Assembly: GCA_013360745.1 (NCBI GenBank)
Contig: JABWBA010000002.1
Coordinates: 43,288 to 107,287 of the forward strand
Direction: 5' to 3'
DNA length: 64,000 nucleotides
Source: Chthonomonadales bacterium
GTDB lineage: Bacteria; Armatimonadota; Chthonomonadetes; Chthonomonadales; CAJBBX01
Below, piece after piece: positions 51,343 to 60,198 of the stretch (its first letter is position 1; the number at the start of each line of letters is the position of its first letter). The notes under the pieces were generated by a model. The model did no database searches. It saw only the letters and a list, made by a program, of their open reading frames with translations, and was not told where the DNA came from. Both the position numbers and the translations under genes were made by a program.

Positions 51343-52497
51343 TCACCTGATTTCGGATACGCCGAGATCGGACCCCTTCATGAGAAACCACAAGGTTCCT
51401 ATGACGCCGCAGAGGAACGCAGCGAGAAGATTGGTCTCCGGGCTATGCGCCCAGAGCAGCGCACCGCCGAACGCAGCGATCGACACCACGACGTCGCGGA
51501 TGAGATAGTAGAGGCCGAACATCCCGGCCTTGTTGCCCTCCGGTGCGAGATCCATGATCAGAGCCTTTCGCGTCGGTTCCCCAAACTCCTTCAGGCCGCG
51601 AAGCACGAACGCGCCCACGAGCGCCCAGAAGGACCGCGACCAGTAGAGAGCCGCAGGGAAGAGCGTGAAAAAGACGAAGGTCATCGCGACAAAGGGCTTC
51701 TTGCGGCCCCGGTCCGCCAACCATGCGACAGGGATGTAGATCACGATCGCGGTCGCCATCTCCACCGTTCGGAGCACACCGTACTGGACTGCGCTGACAG
51801 GCCCGGGGTGCGCCGGCACACCGACCGCCCATACGACGACGAACGCATAGGGGATCTGCTCGCAAAAACGGATCAGGATATCGCTGACGAGCAAACTGCG
51901 GAGCTGCGGGCTCATCGCAGGCCACAGCTTCAACGGATTGACCTCCGGACTCTGCCTCTCCCCTTCCCCTCCATCGTCCTGAATGAGCCGCTGCTGCAGG
52001 AGGGCGCCTGCAACGGCGAGGACGAGCGCGATCGCGAACGCCAGGCGAACGCCCTGCTGCACGCCGAACGCTCCGATGCACGCTCCACCCAGCAGCGGAC
52101 CGAGCGCCATCGGCCCGCGTCGGACGAGTGAGTGGATCGATACGCCCATGGCGCGCTTGTGCTTCGGCAGAGAACGGGCAACGAGGCTCATGGTCGCTGG
52201 CAACGAGACGGCGGTCCAGGATAGGAACAGGGCCGATGCGGCGAGTACGACGGGCCAGGAGGGGATCAGAATGACGAGGAGATAGCCGAGCATCGAGATC
52301 AGATTGAAAAGGAACAGAGCCCGCTTTGTGCCGAGACGGTCCGACAGATAGCCCCCCGGAAAAGCGTAGAGAGCGCCGAGCAGGTTATCCATGCCGTTGA
52401 GGAACCCTACCGAGAGGAAGCCGCCGCCGAGGGTGAGGAGATAGAGGGGTAGGAACTGCTCCGCCATGTGCTCGCCCATGCCCACAAGCGTCGCCAT
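51343..52497 (-). CDS. MFS transporter
   Basis: 384 residues from ATG 52497 with eleven visible helices. The helix 2-3 loop GGYLSDRLGTKRALFL and its weaker repeat VAWLADRGRKKPFVAM in the second half are MFS signatures; PATMSLVARSLPKHKRAMG and GLKEFGEPTRKALIMDLAPE are typical of DUF-like efflux branches. The coding pattern continues upstream of the ATG (GLIEFLGLRRSIVGLLS reads like the start of helix 1), but no ATG, GTG or TTG occurs before the stop at about 52625. A CTG at 52548-52550 may be the real start, or the 5' end is damaged. The substrate is unknown. Confidence 0.82.
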   Translation of the reverse strand: MATLVGMGEHMAEQFLPLYLLTLGGGFLSVGFLNGMDNLLGALYAFPGGYLSDRLGTKRALFLFNLISMLGYLLVILIPSWPVVLAASALFLSWTAVSLPATMSLVARSLPKHKRAMGVSIHSLVRRGPMALGPLLGGACIGAFGVQQGVRLAFAIALVLAVAGALLQQRLIQDDGGEGERQSPEVNPLKLWPAMSPQLRSLLVSDILIRFCEQIPYAFVVVWAVGVPAHPGPVSAVQYGVLRTVEMATAIVIYIPVAWLADRGRKKPFVAMTFVFFTLFPAALYWSRSFWALVGAFVLRGLKEFGEPTRKALIMDLAPEGNKAGMFGLYYLIRDVVVSIAAFGGALLWAHSPETNLLAAFLCGVIGTLWFLMKGSDLGVSEIR

Positions 52498-52775
52498 GGA
52501 CAGAAGGCCAACGATGCTCCGCCTGAGGCCAAGGAACTCGATCAGCCCCGGGATGCCGCGATTCGTCGTCCGATTGTCGGACCCGAGATCCTCCGTATCA
52601 CATCTCCCGACAGAGAGTACCTGCTATCAGCGGATGACGCGTGCTGAGGGTCCCTATCCGTTGGAGCTCTCCGGTCGGCGTCTCTGCCCGATCGTTCGGA
52701 TCCTCGACGCGCTGGCCGGATGGGCACTCTACGATATCGACCTCGCGCTGGCGTCGGGTATCCACTGTGTCCCGC

Positions 52776-53750
52776 TCAGGCGAGCAGATGACAGCTGGCG
52801 GACGCTCCGGCGCCCGTCACGACCGTCGGCGGCTCTTCGGTGCGGCACCGGTCCATCACCCGTGGACAGCGGTCCGCGAACGCACAGCCGCGATATACTG
52901 CGGTGAGCGGCGGAGGCTGGCCCGGTATCGATTGCAGACGCCCCACGCGAGGTCCATCAATACTCGGCAACGACGCCAGGAGCCCTTCGGTATAGGGGTG
53001 GCGCGGTTGGCGTAGCACAGCAGCGACGGGCCCCTGTTCCACGATCCTGCCGGCGTACATCACCAGCAAGCGTTCGCAGGTCTCCGCCACGATCCCCATA
53101 TCGTGGGTAATCAGGAGCGAGGCGGCGCCTGTACGAGTCCGGAGATCCGTCATCAACGACAGGACCTGCGCCTGCACGGTCACGTCGAGGGCCGTCGTCG
53201 GCTCATCGGCGATCAGCGCCTCAGGGCTGCCTGCGAAGGCGATCGCGATCATCACCCGCTGACGCTGCCCGCCGCTAATCTGATGGGGATACTGGCGCAT
53301 CCTCGTCTCCGGCGAGGGAATCTGAACCGACCGAAGCAGCTCGAGCGCCCTGTCCCGGGCCTCACGTCCTGTCATCGGGGCATGAGCTCGGATCGCCTCG
53401 GCGACCTGATCGCCCAACCGCATCGTAGGGTTCAGGCTTGTGAAGGGATCCTGGAAGACCATGGCCAGGCGCCCGCCCCGAACCGCCCGCATTTGCCGAT
53501 CGGGAAGGCTGCCCAGGTCAACGCCATCGAGGATGATGGATCCGGCCGTCTGACGCGCGACTGGCTCGGGCAGAAGTCGCATGATGGAGAGCGCGGTGAT
53601 CGATTTGCCGCAACCCGATTCGCCGACCAGACCGACCGCTTCGCTCCGGTGCAGCGTGAAGCTGATATCTCGCACGGCGGCGACGCTCCGTCCATCGACG
53701 GAGAAGCTCGTGGTGAGGTGTTTGACTTCCAGGATCGGGTGCATGTCCAT
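52776..53750 (-). CDS. Oligopeptide/dipeptide ABC transporter ATP-binding protein (OppD/DppD type)
   Basis: 324 residues from ATG 53750, the normal length for OppD. Walker A GESGCGKS, Q-loop MVFQDPFTSLNP, signature SGGQRQRVMIAIA, Walker B ALIADEPTTALDV and H-loop LLITHDMG are all intact. The C-terminal extension has RQPRHPYTEGLLASLP and the four-Cys cluster region GCAFADRCPRVMDRC, typical of OppD/DppD subunits that bind an iron-sulfur cluster. Permeases, binding protein and the OppF partner are not in the window, so it is an orphan component. Confidence 0.9.
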   Translation of the reverse strand: MDMHPILEVKHLTTSFSVDGRSVAAVRDISFTLHRSEAVGLVGESGCGKSITALSIMRLLPEPVARQTAGSIILDGVDLGSLPDRQMRAVRGGRLAMVFQDPFTSLNPTMRLGDQVAEAIRAHAPMTGREARDRALELLRSVQIPSPETRMRQYPHQISGGQRQRVMIAIAFAGSPEALIADEPTTALDVTVQAQVLSLMTDLRTRTGAASLLITHDMGIVAETCERLLVMYAGRIVEQGPVAAVLRQPRHPYTEGLLASLPSIDGPRVGRLQSIPGQPPPLTAVYRGCAFADRCPRVMDRCRTEEPPTVVTGAGASASCHLLA

Positions 53751-53935
53751 CGTGCCAGAACGGATCAATCTACCCGATGAAGTCCGTACTGATATCCTAT
53801 GAGGTATCCTGCGGCAAGGAAACGAATGATCGGACCGGAAGGATATATCTCGCGTCGGCACACGAACGATCTTCTCGTGTTGGCAGGCGTGGGCGGTTCT
53901 TCCGACTCCTGATCTTTTTACCTCAACGAGGCACG

Positions 53936-54853
53936 ATGGACGAAGCGCCCGACAGGCCAATCGAAACGGATACGGTGGCGACTGTGTCCGGCACAACCGT
54001 CGATTCCGCGACCAGCTCAGAGGTCGAACGGAGACGTTTCCCCCTCATTGAGAAGCTCGCCTGGCTTGCGGTGGCCATCGTCTATGCACCGGTCATCATC
54101 GAGTATGCCCATGAATGGATGATCGATGAACGGTACTCGCATGGATGGCTGATCATCCCGATTTCGGCCGGCCTGCTCTATATGCGTCGAGATCGGTTCA
54201 TTGCCGCGATGGGTGCGGGATCCAGCCTGGCCCTGGCGCTCGTATTGCTGGGGCTGATCGCCCATCTTGGCGCCTGGTATCTGCAGTTCCCCCATGTCGG
54301 CATGTGGTCGCTCGTCCTCGTGCTCTACGGGATGATCCTTGCGCTGTACGGGCGAGCGGCATGGCGCGTTGCCCGGTTCTCTACGCTGTTCCTTCTCTTT
54401 GCAGGCACATGGCCCAACCGACTGATCGAGCCCATCAACTTGAAAGTCCAATCGATCAGCGCGGCCGGCGCTGCGGATTTCATGGCGTTTCTGGGCTTTG
54501 CCGTGATGCGCGAAGGGAACCGCATCGAAGTGCCGGGCCATGTCGTCGAAGTGGCCGACATCTGCAGCGGTTACAAGAAAACAGTGGCGCTCCTCGCGTT
54601 CGCGTTCCTGTATGGACACGTCATGACGACGACGCCGTTTCGCAGAGTTGTGCTCTGCCTATCGGCGATTCCGATCGCGGTGCTCGCCAATGTCGGCCGA
54701 GTCGCTGCTCTGGTCCTCATTACCGGGGCGAGCGGCTCCGAGGGGCTGGCGCGCGCCCATGATCCGGCCGAGATGGTGGCGCTCGGCGTAGCCTTCGTTC
54801 TCTTTATCGCGTTTGGAAAGGCTCTGGGATGTCGACTGCCAGAACAACTATAA
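53936..54853 (+). CDS. Exosortase
   Basis: 305 residues with an N-terminal cytosolic tail and about eight helices. Exosortase landmarks are present: DERYSHGWLIIPISAGLL (about 65-81), the catalytic Cys 210 in VADICSGYKKTVALL, Arg 255 in LANVGRVAAL, and His 275 in ARAHDPAEMVALG, which make the Cys-Arg-His triad. Exosortases cleave C-terminal PEP-CTERM-like signals and pass proteins to the cell surface, usually with exopolysaccharide production. The epsI-like gene overlaps its end by 25 bases and a membrane PPIase follows. No PEP-CTERM substrate is found in this window. Confidence 0.9.
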   Translation: MDEAPDRPIETDTVATVSGTTVDSATSSEVERRRFPLIEKLAWLAVAIVYAPVIIEYAHEWMIDERYSHGWLIIPISAGLLYMRRDRFIAAMGAGSSLALALVLLGLIAHLGAWYLQFPHVGMWSLVLVLYGMILALYGRAAWRVARFSTLFLLFAGTWPNRLIEPINLKVQSISAAGAADFMAFLGFAVMREGNRIEVPGHVVEVADICSGYKKTVALLAFAFLYGHVMTTTPFRRVVLCLSAIPIAVLANVGRVAALVLITGASGSEGLARAHDPAEMVALGVAFVLFIAFGKALGCRLPEQL

Positions 54854-55476
54854 TCTTCATGCTGCTCGTCATCGCCGGCCTAGTTACCTATGCCGGGCCG
54901 AGACTGCAGCTGCCCAAACCGCGCTTGATGCCGGTCAAGAAGCTGCCCCGACAGATCGGCGATTGGACCGCCGTCACCGACCGTAAGGTTGCAGACGATG
55001 TGCAGAAGGCGCTGCCGACGGCCGTAATCGTCGATCGGGACTATCGGAACAGTGAGGGTCGTACGGTAAGCTTTCTGCTATTATCGGCCAGTGAGATCCG
55101 TGACATCCATAGTCCCTCTGTCTGCCTTCCCGGCTCCGGATGGCGAACCGACACGGACAACCTCGTTGAGCGTGCGGGATTCCGCATTACGGCACGAGTG
55201 ATGAGCATACGGGATAGCCGCTTCCACGTCTGGTACTGGTATCCTTCCGTACCATTCGTGGAGCCGAAACAACCGCTGGTTCGCATGCTATACCGATGGC
55301 GGTTGACGGCGCCCGGCACCTATCGGCCGGATACGCTTGCCGACCTCTCGAGCTCCATGATGGCGAGGGTGATCGCGCCCGATACCCCTGGAGCTCTGAA
55401 GGATGTCCAGGCGTTTGTCGACGCGATTGCCCGACCGATCAACGAGATGATCTCGACGGCATCTCAGGTGCGGTAG
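54829..55476 (+). CDS. epsI: EpsI family exosortase-associated protein
   Basis: 215 residues. One N-terminal helix (TIIFMLLVIAGLVTYAG) anchors it, and the rest is extracytoplasmic. The family signature IHSPSVCLPGSGW (His 94, Cys 99) is intact, and LPRQIGDWTAV and RFHVWYWYP fit EpsI. EpsI proteins occur beside exosortases, or fused to them, and are needed in exopolysaccharide or surface protein export; the reaction is not known. The 25-base overlap with the exosortase gene and GGAAAGG in that gene indicate coupled translation. Confidence 0.9.
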   Translation: MSTARTTIIFMLLVIAGLVTYAGPRLQLPKPRLMPVKKLPRQIGDWTAVTDRKVADDVQKALPTAVIVDRDYRNSEGRTVSFLLLSASEIRDIHSPSVCLPGSGWRTDTDNLVERAGFRITARVMSIRDSRFHVWYWYPSVPFVEPKQPLVRMLYRWRLTAPGTYRPDTLADLSSSMMARVIAPDTPGALKDVQAFVDAIARPINEMISTASQVR

Positions 55477-55532
55477 ATCCTTGCCGACGCCACTGTCTCG
55501 CACCGCCAACCAGTCACTGAGGGAACAATAGC

Positions 55533-57062
55533 ATGCCCATTCAAGATCTGGACGCCGACTCGATCTGGCATCGTCAGCCGGAGGAGGATGAACAGGCCTA
55601 TGCGGCCTTCCTCGTCTTCCGCGATCTATCCCAAGGCAGTACCGTGGAGCAAGCTTGCCTCCGTGCGCTCGGCGCCGGATACGACGAGGGTATCGCTCAA
55701 TGGCAAAGCTGGAGCGAGGAATGGGCATGGGAGGAACGAGCCGCTCGATATCGCGCTTCACCTGAAGCGGCCAAGGCCGGCGCGCGGGACCTCACGGACC
55801 GATGGACCAGGGTCAAGGCGTACTACGATCAGAATGAACGCCCCCCCTCGTTCTTGCAGAGCCTCTTCGGCCGCGGCAAGAGTAAGCGCAGCGGCAAGAA
55901 GCGGACCTTCCTCCAGAGATGGGCCGAAGATCGTAGGGCTCGCAAGCATTTCGCAGCGCAGCAGAGCGCGGCGCTCCGTTCGGCTCGTGGCGGCAAGAAG
56001 CTGACGCTCCTCCAGCGCTGGACGCTGTTCGTTCGAAGGCAAACGGACAAGGATAATGAGAACAAGGGTATCCGAGGGCGAATCCGCTCCATCAGTCGCC
56101 GCATCAACGTGCTTGTTCGCAAACACACGGTCCGATTCGTTCTCGCGTTCGGCCTGATCTGCATGTTCCTCGGCTCGCTCCTCGGCATGTACTTCCTGCG
56201 CTGGCGCCGGCTGGTCTTCCAAAACGCGGTCGTCTTCTCCGTCAACGAAGCCAGCGTCCGACGCAGCGCGTTTCAAGATCGACTGGAGAAGCTCAGCGGA
56301 CGGCAGGTCATGCACGACATCATCGAGGAGAACCTGCGGCTGCAGTTCGCAAAAGCCAAGAAGGCGTTGCCAAGCGAAAAGGAGCTCGAGGCACGGCTCG
56401 CCGAGGACCAGAAGGACCCGAACCTCGCGAAGTCGATCGCCGCAGCCGGTCTGACCCTTGATCAATATCGCACGGCGCTCCGAGATGAGATGGCTCAGGC
56501 GAACCTGATGAGCGCCGGGCAGACGATTACCGAGGCGGAAGTCCGCAAGTATTACGAGCGGAACATCGACAAGAAGAACGTGCAGGCTCGGTTCTATGTC
56601 CCGGAAACCATTCAGGTCGCGGTCATCGGCACTCGCTCGCGGGAGTCGGCCCAGGCTGCCCTGGATGATCTCAAGCAGGGCGTGCCCTGGGAGGAGGCTG
56701 CGCGCTCGTACAGCCTCGATGTCAGCGCATTTCAGGGTGGCGTGCTGCCGCCGTTTGCCCGGGGACGAACCATGAGCGCGATGATCCCCGGTATGGATAC
56801 GACGATTTTCGCCCTCGAACCAGGGCAGCGCATTGGTCCGGTGAAGTTCGGCGAAGGCTGGTGGATCATCCAATGCCGCGAAAAGGCGCCGGAGAAGATC
56901 CTGCCCTACGATCGGGTCAAAGTACGTGCGCGAATGTGGGCGTTGATGGACAAGGGTATACCGAAGAACGGCCGTCGCATCGCCAGCGAGTACGCTGCCT
57001 TCCAGAAGAGAGCGAAGGTGCAGGTCTTCGATCCGTTCTTCCGGAGCATGATGGCACGGTAG
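55533..57062 (+). CDS. Membrane-anchored parvulin-like PPIase with small-terminase-like N-terminal domain
   Basis: 509 residues; GAGGG lies nine bases before the ATG. Residues about 15-78 (PEEDEQAYAAFLVFRDLSQG, then GIAQWQSWSEEWAWEERAAR) resemble the helix-turn-helix N-terminus of phage small-terminase-like proteins, with its W..W.W..R pattern. A basic region with a repeated GKKxTxLQRW element follows (122-170), then one membrane helix (about 200-222). Outside are a SurA N-like helical part (about 235-340) and a PPIC rotamase-like domain (about 345-480, with SYSLDVSAFQGGVLPPFARG). Exosortase loci often encode an EpsD-type PPIase, so it probably chaperones export. The cytosolic domain is unexpected. 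Confidence 0.8.
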   Translation: MPIQDLDADSIWHRQPEEDEQAYAAFLVFRDLSQGSTVEQACLRALGAGYDEGIAQWQSWSEEWAWEERAARYRASPEAAKAGARDLTDRWTRVKAYYDQNERPPSFLQSLFGRGKSKRSGKKRTFLQRWAEDRRARKHFAAQQSAALRSARGGKKLTLLQRWTLFVRRQTDKDNENKGIRGRIRSISRRINVLVRKHTVRFVLAFGLICMFLGSLLGMYFLRWRRLVFQNAVVFSVNEASVRRSAFQDRLEKLSGRQVMHDIIEENLRLQFAKAKKALPSEKELEARLAEDQKDPNLAKSIAAAGLTLDQYRTALRDEMAQANLMSAGQTITEAEVRKYYERNIDKKNVQARFYVPETIQVAVIGTRSRESAQAALDDLKQGVPWEEAARSYSLDVSAFQGGVLPPFARGRTMSAMIPGMDTTIFALEPGQRIGPVKFGEGWWIIQCREKAPEKILPYDRVKVRARMWALMDKGIPKNGRRIASEYAAFQKRAKVQVFDPFFRSMMAR

Positions 57063-57129
57063 GGTCGCCTATCGTTAGCGGCGCGTCGATGTCATCGTAC
57101 GACAGCGCGACGCTTCAGGGTTACGATCC

Positions 57130-58521
57130 ATGGATCATATCGGCAAGGGCCTGACGCGAAGGACAATGTTCGCCGGCGCCGCCGCGGCGGCAGGCGCTGC
57201 CCTATCAGGAGCAGCCATGAGCCCGCTGGACCCCCGCGCTCGAGTCCGCCCGACACCGCAGCAGCTCGCCTGGCAAGAGGCGGAGCTGAGCATGTTCCTC
57301 CACTTCGGTGTGAACACGTTTACGGACCGGGAGTGGGGCGAAGGGACCGAAGATCCCCGCATCTTCAATCCGGAGAAGCTGGATGCCGATCAATGGGTCG
57401 ATATCGCGCGCCGGGCTGGATTTCGCTATCTGATCCTTACGGCGAAGCACCATGACGGCTTCTGCCTGTGGCCGAGCCGATATACCGAGCATTCGGTCAA
57501 AGCCGCCCCATGGCGCAATGGTAAGGGCGATGTCGTCCGTGAGTTCGCCCGGGCGGTTCACCGAGCAAAGCTGAAGCTGGGCCTCTACCTATCCCCCTGG
57601 GATCGGCACGAACGAACCTACGGGGATTCTCCGGCCTACAATCGGCATTTCACCCAGCAGTTGACCGAGCTGCTGACGGACTACGGAGAGGTGGCCGAGG
57701 TATGGTTCGACGGGGCATGCGGCGAAGGCCCCAACGGCAAGCGCCAGGAATACGATTGGGAACGCTACTGCGAGGTGATCCGTCGCTTACAGCCGAAAGC
57801 GCTGATCGCTATCTGCGGACCGGATATCCGATGGGTGGGCAACGAAGACGGATTCGCACGAGAAACAGAGTGGAGTGTGCAGCAGGCTCCGGCGGGCGCC
57901 CTCCAACCGGTGGACGGTTGGGCCTGGTATCCGGCGGAATGCGATGTTTCCATCCGCCCCGGCTGGTTCTGGCATCGGGCTGAAGACGAGAAGGTAAAGT
58001 CGCTCGAGCATCTGATGGACATCTACTATAAGTCCATCGGCCGCAACAGTGTCCTCCTGTTGAATGTTCCTCCAAACAAGGATGGGCTCATCGCCCGACC
58101 CGATGCCGAGCGATTGCGCGAGTGGCGCACGCAGATCGATGCGACATTTCAACAGGACCTCGCACATGGTTCGCGCGCGCTCGGGGACGGGGCGCATCCG
58201 GCGCGCGTCATCGATTCGCGGCCGTCGACGTACTGGTCGCCCCCCGCTGAGAAGACGACGGGTACGGTCCATCTTGTCCTCGATGGCCCGAAAACGCTCG
58301 GCCTTATTCTCTCTCAGGAAGCGATCGCCTTTGGACAGCGAGTAGAGGAGTACGCCATCGAAGGTCGAACCTCGGCGGGCTGGGCGCCCCTGGCGCAGGG
58401 AACGACGATCGGACATAAGAAGCTGGACCGTATCGAGCCCATTGCGATCACCGAACTCCGATTCACCGTGCGCAAGGCCATCGCCCCACCGATGATCCGT
58501 CGAATCGGCCTGTTCGGATGA
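57130..58521 (+). CDS. Alpha-L-fucosidase, GH29
   Basis: 463 residues with a Tat signal (LTRRTMFAGAAAAAGAALSG). GH29 motifs follow: MFLHFGVNTF (56-65), LTAKHHDGFCLWPS (103-116), LGLYLSPWDRHE and EVWFDGACGEG with the nucleophile Asp at about 194. The sequence is closest to the shorter GH29-B type, which is strict for alpha-1,3/4-fucosides. The C-terminal 130 residues (RVIDSRPSTYWSPP, ITELRFTVRKA) form an F5/8-type carbohydrate-binding beta-sandwich. It is folded before export to the periplasm or outside. It follows the exosortase locus by 67 bases on the same strand but is probably an independent unit. Confidence 0.93.
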   Translation: MDHIGKGLTRRTMFAGAAAAAGAALSGAAMSPLDPRARVRPTPQQLAWQEAELSMFLHFGVNTFTDREWGEGTEDPRIFNPEKLDADQWVDIARRAGFRYLILTAKHHDGFCLWPSRYTEHSVKAAPWRNGKGDVVREFARAVHRAKLKLGLYLSPWDRHERTYGDSPAYNRHFTQQLTELLTDYGEVAEVWFDGACGEGPNGKRQEYDWERYCEVIRRLQPKALIAICGPDIRWVGNEDGFARETEWSVQQAPAGALQPVDGWAWYPAECDVSIRPGWFWHRAEDEKVKSLEHLMDIYYKSIGRNSVLLLNVPPNKDGLIARPDAERLREWRTQIDATFQQDLAHGSRALGDGAHPARVIDSRPSTYWSPPAEKTTGTVHLVLDGPKTLGLILSQEAIAFGQRVEEYAIEGRTSAGWAPLAQGTTIGHKKLDRIEPIAITELRFTVRKAIAPPMIRRIGLFG

Positions 58522-58647
58522 CGCCGCGCGGGTTCGCGTCCTGCGCCAGCGCAAACGGATAGCGCGGGGCGCTACGATGCGCGAACCGATTGGGCGCCGG
58601 CGCGGTTTCTCCGCCATCCTCCTTCGGGAGGGTCTGCTCCCGCCTGC

Positions 58648-59505
58648 GTGCCGATGAGCGACGCACTCTCCTATCGCAGCGTGTTTATCTCCGATCTCCA
58701 TCTCGGATCGGCGGCATGCCACACCGATCGGCTTCGGCGATTCCTCGAGGCGGTGGAATGCGAGAACCTCTATCTCGTCGGCGATATCATCGATATATGG
58801 GTCGGCACTCACTCGGGCAAATGGACTCAGGCGCACACGAACATCCTGCGGACCATCCTCAGCAAGGCGCACGCCGGCGCCACCGTCTGGTATTGTCCGG
58901 GGAACCACGATGCGCTATTTCGGAAGCTGTGCGGCGCCGAGCTCGGCCAGCTGTTCGTGGACCATCAGTTCGTCCACACGACCGCCGACGGCCGACGGCT
59001 CCTTGTGGTCCATGGCGATCTATACGATCGCATCGTCTATACACTTAAGCCGCTTGCCTGGGTCGGCGCGTGGTGCTACGAAGCGCTGACCATCATCGGA
59101 GCCTGGCTCAGCGTACTCCAGACCCGCAGGCCGCAGGTGCGGGGCAACCTCGCGGACCGTGCCAAACGGCGGGTCAAGAACCTCGTCAAGTACATCTCCA
59201 ACTTCGAAGAGCGTATCACCGTCGATGCCTTCCGGCTGGGATATGCGGGGGTTGTGTGCGGTCATATCCACGGCCCGGCTCTTGCCCGACATGAAACGGG
59301 CGCGGTCTATGCGAATACCGGAGACTGGGTTTCGCACTGTTCGGCGATCGTCGAGCGATGGAACGGCGATCTGGAGCTGGTAACCTGGGACGAGCTCGTC
59401 GACCGCTGTCCCCGGTTAGGCGATAGCGGCGAATCGCCGCTATCCTCCCTGGATGCCGATTCCGAACGCTTGATCCGCGAGAGCATCGCGCATGGGATAC
59501 ACTGA
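58648..59505 (+). CDS. LpxH-like UDP-2,3-diacylglucosamine diphosphatase family metallophosphoesterase
   Basis: 285 residues from GTG 58648, or 283 from ATG 58654. The two-metal motifs are VFISDLHLGS, LVGDIIDIW, CPGNHDALF, VVHGDLYD and GHIHGP, in the order typical of LpxH/LpxG-like enzymes. The middle insertion with KRRVKNLVKYISNFEE fits the larger lipid-phosphatase branch often annotated as UDP-2,3-diacylglucosamine diphosphatase. It may take part in lipid A synthesis, in line with an outer membrane, but other phosphatase roles are possible as no lpx genes are nearby. Confidence 0.82.
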   Translation: MPMSDALSYRSVFISDLHLGSAACHTDRLRRFLEAVECENLYLVGDIIDIWVGTHSGKWTQAHTNILRTILSKAHAGATVWYCPGNHDALFRKLCGAELGQLFVDHQFVHTTADGRRLLVVHGDLYDRIVYTLKPLAWVGAWCYEALTIIGAWLSVLQTRRPQVRGNLADRAKRRVKNLVKYISNFEERITVDAFRLGYAGVVCGHIHGPALARHETGAVYANTGDWVSHCSAIVERWNGDLELVTWDELVDRCPRLGDSGESPLSSLDADSERLIRESIAHGIH

Positions 59506-59585
59506 ATCGGTTTGGCTCCACACACACATCATCGGACACCCACTGGCTCCGCCTTTTCCTGGTGCGATGCCGGGGACATTGACCG

Positions 59586-60194
59586 TTGAACGACGCCTCC
59601 GTGCCGGTTGCCGGCGTCGAAACCGCAGCCGACTGGGCCGTCCCGCCTCAGGTACGGCTGAGCGAACTCGCCCGGGTCTTCTTCATCATCGGACTGACCG
59701 GGTTCGGCGGCGGTATGGCGATCGTGGCGATGATCCAGAGGATCACGGTTGACGACCGGCGCTGGCTGACGGATGAGGAGTTCGCCCACGGTGTGGCGAT
59801 GGGCCAGTTCCTCGGCGCATTCGCCGTCAATACGGTCGTCTTCGTCGGCGCGAGACTGCGCGGGACTCTCGGCGGCTTCGTGGCGGCCTCGGCGTTCCTG
59901 ACCCCGGGTGTCGCCGCGATCATCATCCTCTCGGCGCTCTATTTTCAGTACAGACAGGTGCCGGCCCTGCAGCACGCGCTTCACGGGCTCGGTCCGGTAG
60001 TCGTCGCCCTTCTGCTAGCGGCGTCGAGGCGAATGGCGAAGGGCGCCGCGTGGGGTTGGCACGAAACGGGCATTGCCGCGATCGCGTTCGTGCTGCTTGC
60101 ACTCCTGTCGCTGCCCGTCCTCGCAATCATCGCGATCTTCGTGTTCTATGGCGTGATTCGGTACCGGTTCCGCATGTCTCGCAGGGCCGGCTAA
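59586..60194 (+). CDS. Chromate transporter, first half-size subunit
   Basis: 202 residues, here started at TTG 59586; the start is not certain. About five helices carry the CHR family pattern: FFIIGLTGFGGGMAIVAMIQ (the GFGGG motif), RRWLTDEEFAHGVAMGQFLGAFAVN and LTPGVAAIIILSALYF. Half-size CHR proteins act as pairs in antiparallel orientation. The second half is encoded 4 bases downstream. They export chromate or act on sulfate-like anions. Confidence 0.88.
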   Translation: MNDASVPVAGVETAADWAVPPQVRLSELARVFFIIGLTGFGGGMAIVAMIQRITVDDRRWLTDEEFAHGVAMGQFLGAFAVNTVVFVGARLRGTLGGFVAASAFLTPGVAAIIILSALYFQYRQVPALQHALHGLGPVVVALLLAASRRMAKGAAWGWHETGIAAIAFVLLALLSLPVLAIIAIFVFYGVIRYRFRMSRRAG

Positions 60195-60198
60195 TAAG

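Noticed and set aside
52466..52906. Plus-strand ORF of 146 residues between the MFS and ABC genes
   Set aside because: It runs antisense over the start of the MFS gene and the end of the ABC gene, has no family features, and lacks a ribosome binding site.
55533..55770. Prophage remnant suggested by the small-terminase-like domain
   Set aside because: No large terminase, portal, capsid or integrase gene is nearby, and the domain is part of one intact frame within an exosortase operon.
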